Shown: piece by piece, positions 60,088 to 64,000 of the stretch | Layout: the number at the start of each line of letters is the position of its first letter | Numbering within the stretch: the stretch's first letter is position 1 | NCBI GenBank assembly: GCA_900618795.1 | Contig: UYJD01000013.1 | Coordinates: 966,537 to 1,030,536, forward strand | Direction of reading: 5' to 3' | DNA from: Cyanodermella asteris | Lineage: Eukaryota > Ascomycota > Lecanoromycetes > Ostropales > Stictidaceae | Length of the DNA stretch: 64,000 nucleotides | Notes under the pieces: generated by a model | What the model was told of the DNA's origin: nothing | The model's database searches: none | Seen by the model: the letters and a program-made list of their open reading frames with translations, nothing else | Program-made: the position numbers and the translations under genes

Positions 60088-60572
60088 ATCCTGATGGACT
60101 GAGTTGGAAGTGCGCCGCCTGCGGCTCCAAACGCTCGGAACTCACCGGGCTCATGAAGCACTTTTCCACCGTCGAGGGAGATTTGCACGAGCAGCTGCGG
60201 ATAGATGCGGGCTTTTACGAAGATGATTGGAATGTCCAGAGCCAGCACGTTGCCGACACTGGGTTCCAGAAGAGTGCGGCCATGCGTCGTGACCTCGGCT
60301 TCACAACCAAATGGCACACCCCCCTGCTGGCGCCACTCGCCTCCCACGACAATCCAGACGTCGAGTACGGCGGACCGCCCGGCGAAATCGACTGGTCGCA
60401 ATACCAAGGTCTAATTACCATGGGCCCCGACAATGCCACCGCCTACGCAAAGGCGCTCCGAAACTTGGCCGACGAGGCCGATGCCGTCGTTAGATTTGGC
60501 CCTCCTCCTCCTCCTCCTCCTCCTCCCGCCTCGGAGCAAGACACAGAGGACGTGGTCATGGGAGGGAACTGA
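59940..60572 (+). CDS. Zinc-finger-like ORF overlapping the captain 3' end
   Basis: A 210-codon ORF in another frame overlaps the last 148 bases of the captain and continues well beyond it. It has paired Cys residues near the start (CSRCC) and a C2H2-like unit (CAACGSKRSELTGLMKH). Many DUF3435 proteins end in such a zinc finger, so this may be the captain's own C-terminus reached by splicing or a frameshift. GCTAAC at about 59909-59914 resembles a branch site, but the available donors are weak. As a separate gene it would start inside the captain. The Pro-rich and acidic end (PPPPPPPPP, DTEDVVMGG) is low complexity. Confidence 0.5.
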   Translation: MRCSRCCDDDSVSEEAKEKQWRDNFGLTAHKNGSFHSGRARWIRTQKLLNPDGLSWKCAACGSKRSELTGLMKHFSTVEGDLHEQLRIDAGFYEDDWNVQSQHVADTGFQKSAAMRRDLGFTTKWHTPLLAPLASHDNPDVEYGGPPGEIDWSQYQGLITMGPDNATAYAKALRNLADEADAVVRFGPPPPPPPPPASEQDTEDVVMGGN

Positions 60573-60617
60573 GACGACAGCGTGGCCCACGGAGATTACG
60601 CACAGGCGAGTAGCTAC

Positions 60618-60627
60618 AAAGTACTTT
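60618..60627. promoter_or_regulatory. AAAGTACTTT palindrome, downstream copy
   Basis: Perfect 10-base palindrome 46 bases after the end of the zinc-finger-like ORF, in the context CAAAGTACTTTG. Confidence 0.45.
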
Positions 60628-61459
60628 GACGATTGCGTCTTGATTGCACGGACTAGCTTCATGGATCGAGTACATGTTTTGCTTTTGCGTCCGAACGGGA
60701 CCCGAGTTTCAGCAAGTCGAGGCGTCAATCGCCAGCTTCTCTCTCAATGCAGTCTAATAATACAATGCTCGAGTAACCGGCATTTTCAGCACCATCGACT
60801 CGCTCCGTTGCCGTGCCAGAGTCCTGCTGGACAAGTAAAAATGATAAAGGAAGAAGCGGGTCACGCCTTGCAAGGTAAATCACGAACGGGCAACAAAGCC
60901 GGTCACGCCAACAGTGTGCGCATCGCGCCCAACGGCCCGCAGCGGCATGACAACCACGCCCGGTCTACGGGCGAAGCATGGCACAACGTTCAGGTGCCTT
61001 GTTTTCGACACGTGACCAACGCCGCCGGGACGCCTTTGGCAACGTCGCCCGCCGTCACCGCCGCCCAGTCCTCTTCACGTCACTCGAGTCGGAGACGCGA
61101 GCTCATTCTGTGCGATATCTCGTCGGCACACGCACAGCTCGGCAGCGAATGGCCATTGCGTCTTGTTTCTGCAGCGCTTGCCACCCAATACTGGCAATGC
61201 ACCTTTCTACAATTCTACGTTTGTTGAGCCGCGGGTCTCAAGAGCGAGACCCGTAGCTGTCAGATTCAAAAACCAAAACGAAGAGAAAAGAAAGAAAAGA
61301 AAAGAGAAGAGAGAGGAAGTGAAGAACGACGACAAGTCTACAACGCTTGACCCCTACCCTACGATCGAAGCCATACCAGTCTGGATCGATCGGTAGCGGG
61401 TCTGGAGATAGCAACAATTTCGAGGCAAGATTCTGGTCCCTCGCAGACCCTCGAGCAAA

Positions 61460-61481
61460 ACCGCCAAAGTCCTTTGGCGGT
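61460..61481. promoter_or_regulatory. CCAAAGTCCTTTGG hairpin
   Basis: Perfect inverted repeat with 10-base arms ACCGCCAAAG / CTTTGGCGGT and a 2-base spacer. Its centre CCAAAGTCCTTTGG differs from the family palindrome by one base at the symmetry centre, so it looks like a member with longer arms. Confidence 0.5.
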
Positions 61482-62026
61482 CCGTCAGTCCTAGGCGGTC
61501 ATTCACCTACATTAGCAATTTCCCAACCACAACAAACAACACTTTCCACCGACGGCTTTCCTGCCCAGATCAGGGCAAGCATAAAGCCGGCACCGCACGG
61601 CAAGGCAAGGCAAGGCAACCCAAAGCATAGCAGCCTGAGCAAAAGGCTTGGCAAGCAAAATTTGGCCATTTATTCTTGCCGCGCGCGCCTCACAACCTCT
61701 TCACTCTCTCATCCCACTGATCGAGACCAGAGGCACGCGCAAACCACCACATTTTGCTGTCAACAGTCAGAGATCAATCAGAATCACCACGCAAGCAGTC
61801 TGCTTACCACTGACCCGCGGGATAGGTCATTGAGACTCGTTTGTGGGTGTTGCGCGTGAGCAATCACATCGCCAGACCCTTCACTTACCCTCCCTCCCCT
61901 CCCCCACCAACGGTCATTACCGCAGCTCAATCATAGAACAGACCGACGAGGAAGACTTTTCGTGTCAGTGTTATCTTGTTGAAGCGTTGTTTGTCCAGGC
62001 GAGACTTTGGTTTTAAAATCTGTACC

Positions 62027-64000
62027 ATGTCGAGCCCTTATGAAGCCCATGTCAAGCCGCCTGGCGCCATTGCGGCCAGTAACGACGAGATCGATGAGAA
62101 AGCCAATGTCAACATCGGTGACAATGACGGCGCAGCCAACATTACCGACGACGGCGCTGGCAACGACGGGAGTGACGATGATGACGAGTCGAGCGTGTAC
62201 GAAGCTGCAAATGACGAGCGCGAAGAAGTTCCCGACACGACCGACTCGGAGTATTTGAACGGCTTTGCGGCAGTGGCGGTGTACCGAATCGCTTCCGACG
62301 GCAAAGAGTTGAAGGCGCACATTGGCGATTACAGTCCGGCGCATTTCACCCGCCGCGACAAGGCAGGCAAAAAGACCGATCGCAAGCCCAGCCGCATCAC
62401 CAAGACAGCGGTAGCTGCCTTCTCGAACCCGCACTGGCGCTCCTGCATTCAAGTGCACACCGACTTCCAGGAACAAAGCGCGCAAAACGCCAGCGAGTAC
62501 GTTACCTCTCACACCTGGAACATCCGAATCCAGGCCCACGTGAAAGCTCCCGTATCCGTCGCACAAGTAACCGGCGCCGAGCCCGAAATGGTACTTTGGA
62601 AGGGCGGCCACCCCATCCACGAGTATGCACGCACGAACCGCCTGACCAGGGTCGAGATCTCGAGCAGCCGGGACAATCTGACGCTCGAGAACATCTTCAC
62701 TCAGGCGAGCAACAGCGAAATTGCCGACAAATCCAGACACTTCAAGCGGGCCAGTGCGGACATGCAAGCGATCCTGGACTGCGCCGGTAACGAAGAGATC
62801 AAATTCGTCATGTTCATGTGCCGGGCGTATGACCTGGTGAAGACGGGTTTCGCCACTTGGGACGCCGCCGCGCTGCTCGAGCGAACTTGCAACCCGCTCA
62901 ACCTGTACTTCAATGGCAAAGACGCCGCGGTGCATGAGTATCGCATGCAGCTGAATAGCGAATGTCATTTCACAAAGCAGAGTCAGCGCCCTCGCCCCGC
63001 CCTCAAGCCGACGCTGGCAGCACACGATAACGCCGAATTCATCACTGCCAGGCAGAATATGATTGTGACGGAAATCGAACGAGAGCAGGACGTCATCGAC
63101 GAGAACGCATACCTCGAGCACTCGCTCGTCATGTACCAGCCAAGCAGCTCCACGCGGGAATACCTCGGCGTGCTCCGACTCCATCACGATACCACACTCC
63201 GCTTAGGAGACGCGGCAGAAATTGGCATACATTTCCTCAACCTTCCCGCGGGACAGCTCTGCGATAGCTGGAAGGGCACCGTCATCACCGAGCAGTTGCC
63301 CTGGATCGGCACAAGCGACGTCCTCGAGATTGAGAGGCCGCTTAACGATGCTGGACTGAGCACGAACACTCCAAGTGTCATCAACTCTGGCCTGGATAAG
63401 AAGTACTTGTACGAAGACCGCAAGACTATCGAGGCGGCCTTCAACAACGCCGTAGATGCACAAGCCAACCGAGTCAAGATCATAGCATCGATCGACTCCA
63501 AGGCCGCAAAGACCTACGCTTACTCCAACACGATCGCCAACACCAACCACCAGTACACTATTCGCGTGGGCAAGGCCAAAGACAAGGGCAAGGCAAGAGA
63601 GCTGCCGAACAATGCAGACGACCTCGAACTGTCCACCTATCGCAAGGCAGCGTGGGCCACGAATCATGCGAGAACTGCTCTGGGTCAAGATATGTGCGCG
63701 CAGGATATTTCGCCACTCATCCCGGGCAAGGTGGTCATCGACGAGGTTGCCGAACTGTTCCCGGCAAAGGAGTGGAACGACGGCCAGACCTCAGCCTTTC
63801 GCGCCATGGACGAATTTCGGGACCGTGTGATGAACATTCAAGGACCCCCCGCCACCGGCAAAACCGAGATGATCGTTGCCACTGTGGGCGCGTGCGTCAA
63901 GAACGACATGAAGGTTCTCCTATGCGGTCCCTCCAACGCGGTCGTCGACAATGACACTAATAAGGTCTTGGCTGCCTTGAAAGAAAAGCCCTTCTTTGCC
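62027..64000 (+). CDS. UPF1-like SF1 helicase, 5' part, runs off the window
   Basis: An uninterrupted plus-strand frame of 658 codons begins with MSSPYEAHVKPPGA and continues to the window end. Residues about 1-75 are acidic and disordered. The middle (residues about 80-560) is not recognised. From about residue 585 it shows helicase superfamily 1 motifs: a Q-motif (NDGQTSAFRAMDEF), motif I in NIQGPPATGKTEM and motif Ia in VLLCGPSNAVVDN, as in UPF1/SEN1-type RNA/DNA helicases. The remaining motifs would lie beyond the window. It follows the captain on the same strand, so it is a candidate cargo gene. A 418-codon antisense frame here is a shadow. Confidence 0.8.
   Translation, partial: MSSPYEAHVKPPGAIAASNDEIDEKANVNIGDNDGAANITDDGAGNDGSDDDDESSVYEAANDEREEVPDTTDSEYLNGFAAVAVYRIASDGKELKAHIGDYSPAHFTRRDKAGKKTDRKPSRITKTAVAAFSNPHWRSCIQVHTDFQEQSAQNASEYVTSHTWNIRIQAHVKAPVSVAQVTGAEPEMVLWKGGHPIHEYARTNRLTRVEISSSRDNLTLENIFTQASNSEIADKSRHFKRASADMQAILDCAGNEEIKFVMFMCRAYDLVKTGFATWDAAALLERTCNPLNLYFNGKDAAVHEYRMQLNSECHFTKQSQRPRPALKPTLAAHDNAEFITARQNMIVTEIEREQDVIDENAYLEHSLVMYQPSSSTREYLGVLRLHHDTTLRLGDAAEIGIHFLNLPAGQLCDSWKGTVITEQLPWIGTSDVLEIERPLNDAGLSTNTPSVINSGLDKKYLYEDRKTIEAAFNNAVDAQANRVKIIASIDSKAAKTYAYSNTIANTNHQYTIRVGKAKDKGKARELPNNADDLELSTYRKAAWATNHARTALGQDMCAQDISPLIPGKVVIDEVAELFPAKEWNDGQTSAFRAMDEFRDRVMNIQGPPATGKTEMIVATVGACVKNDMKVLLCGPSNAVVDNDTNKVLAALKEKPFFA

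Larger units (their letters stand above)
60573..62026. other. Gene-poor spacer between captain and helicase
   Basis: No coding region supported. It holds a palindrome (60618-60627), a hairpin (61460-61481), a GA-rich microsatellite near 61280-61320 and GGCAA repeats near 61600. A CT-rich tract (61870-61910) near the end resembles the helicase promoter. Confidence 0.55.
57785..64000 (+). mobile_element. Putative Starship-type element, captain end (partial)
   Basis: A DUF3435 tyrosine recombinase (captain) is followed on the same strand by a zinc-finger-like ORF and a large helicase ORF that runs off the window. In Starships the captain is the first gene at the 5' end and points into the element, so the cargo should extend to the right. 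The start given is the captain ATG, because the true left edge upstream is not identified: no target-site duplication or terminal inverted repeat can be tested without the other end. The gene-poor flank from about 52 kb may belong to it. Confidence 0.55.

Noticed and set aside
60433-61227. 264-codon plus-strand ORF after the captain
   Set aside because: No domain, irregular composition, overlaps the zinc-finger-like ORF and microsatellite-like sequence.
61931-63187. 418-codon minus-strand ORF
   Set aside because: It lies fully antisense to the helicase frame, which shows real helicase motifs; the antisense protein has no recognisable domain and mirrors the codon bias of the plus strand.

Overview
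The window is nuclear DNA of a filamentous ascomycete (Pezizomycotina). The evidence is short introns (about 45-170 bp) with GT-AG borders and CTAAC/CTGAC branch sites, a divergent histone H2A/H2B pair, fungal housekeeping genes (ATG4, TSR3, SOM1, SQS1, PML1, a GGA adaptor), and a DUF3435 tyrosine recombinase of the Starship type. A Dothideomycete is my best guess, but that is inference from gene style only. A 30-base run of N (3201-3230) marks a scaffold gap.

Positions 1-16143 are dense core genome: a calcofluor-hypersensitive-like protein, a LETM1-like mitochondrial protein, JJJ1, KGD2 and a complex I LYR subunit on a shared promoter, histones H2A and H2B on a shared promoter, ATG4 and SQS1. 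Positions 16144-22874 form an AT-rich, gene-empty island that looks like old degraded repeat DNA. Positions 22875-48788 return to core genes: a phytanoyl-CoA-dioxygenase-like protein, a threonine/serine dehydratase with an apparent frameshift, ILV5, a PDAP1-like protein, an AUH-like hydratase, GGA, TSR3, PML1, CTP1, SOM1, an XRCC2-like RecA protein, eIF2-beta, mitoferrin MRS3/4, a SYLF protein, tRNA-Asp and an aldo/keto reductase. Several are mitochondrial (TCA cycle, complex I, citrate and iron carriers, branched-chain amino-acid synthesis and breakdown), but there is no operon-like grouping.

From about 50 kb the character changes. There is an unrecognised 590-residue acidic/lysine-rich repeat protein, then more than 5 kb with low-complexity tracts and only an intron-containing tRNA-Ser. 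After that come a DUF3435 recombinase of 734 codons including an acidic tail (57785-60087), an overlapping zinc-finger-like ORF in another frame, and a long ORF that runs off the right end and carries UPF1-like SF1 helicase motifs. I read this as the captain end of a Starship-type giant transposon with the first of its cargo. The left edge is not resolved and the right edge is outside the window. A palindrome, CCAAAGTACTTTT with close variants, recurs six times between 52.9 and 61.5 kb around the captain; perfect AAAGTACTTT occurs nowhere else that I found in the window. The captain, the palindrome family and the novel helicase cargo are the most interesting part of the window.
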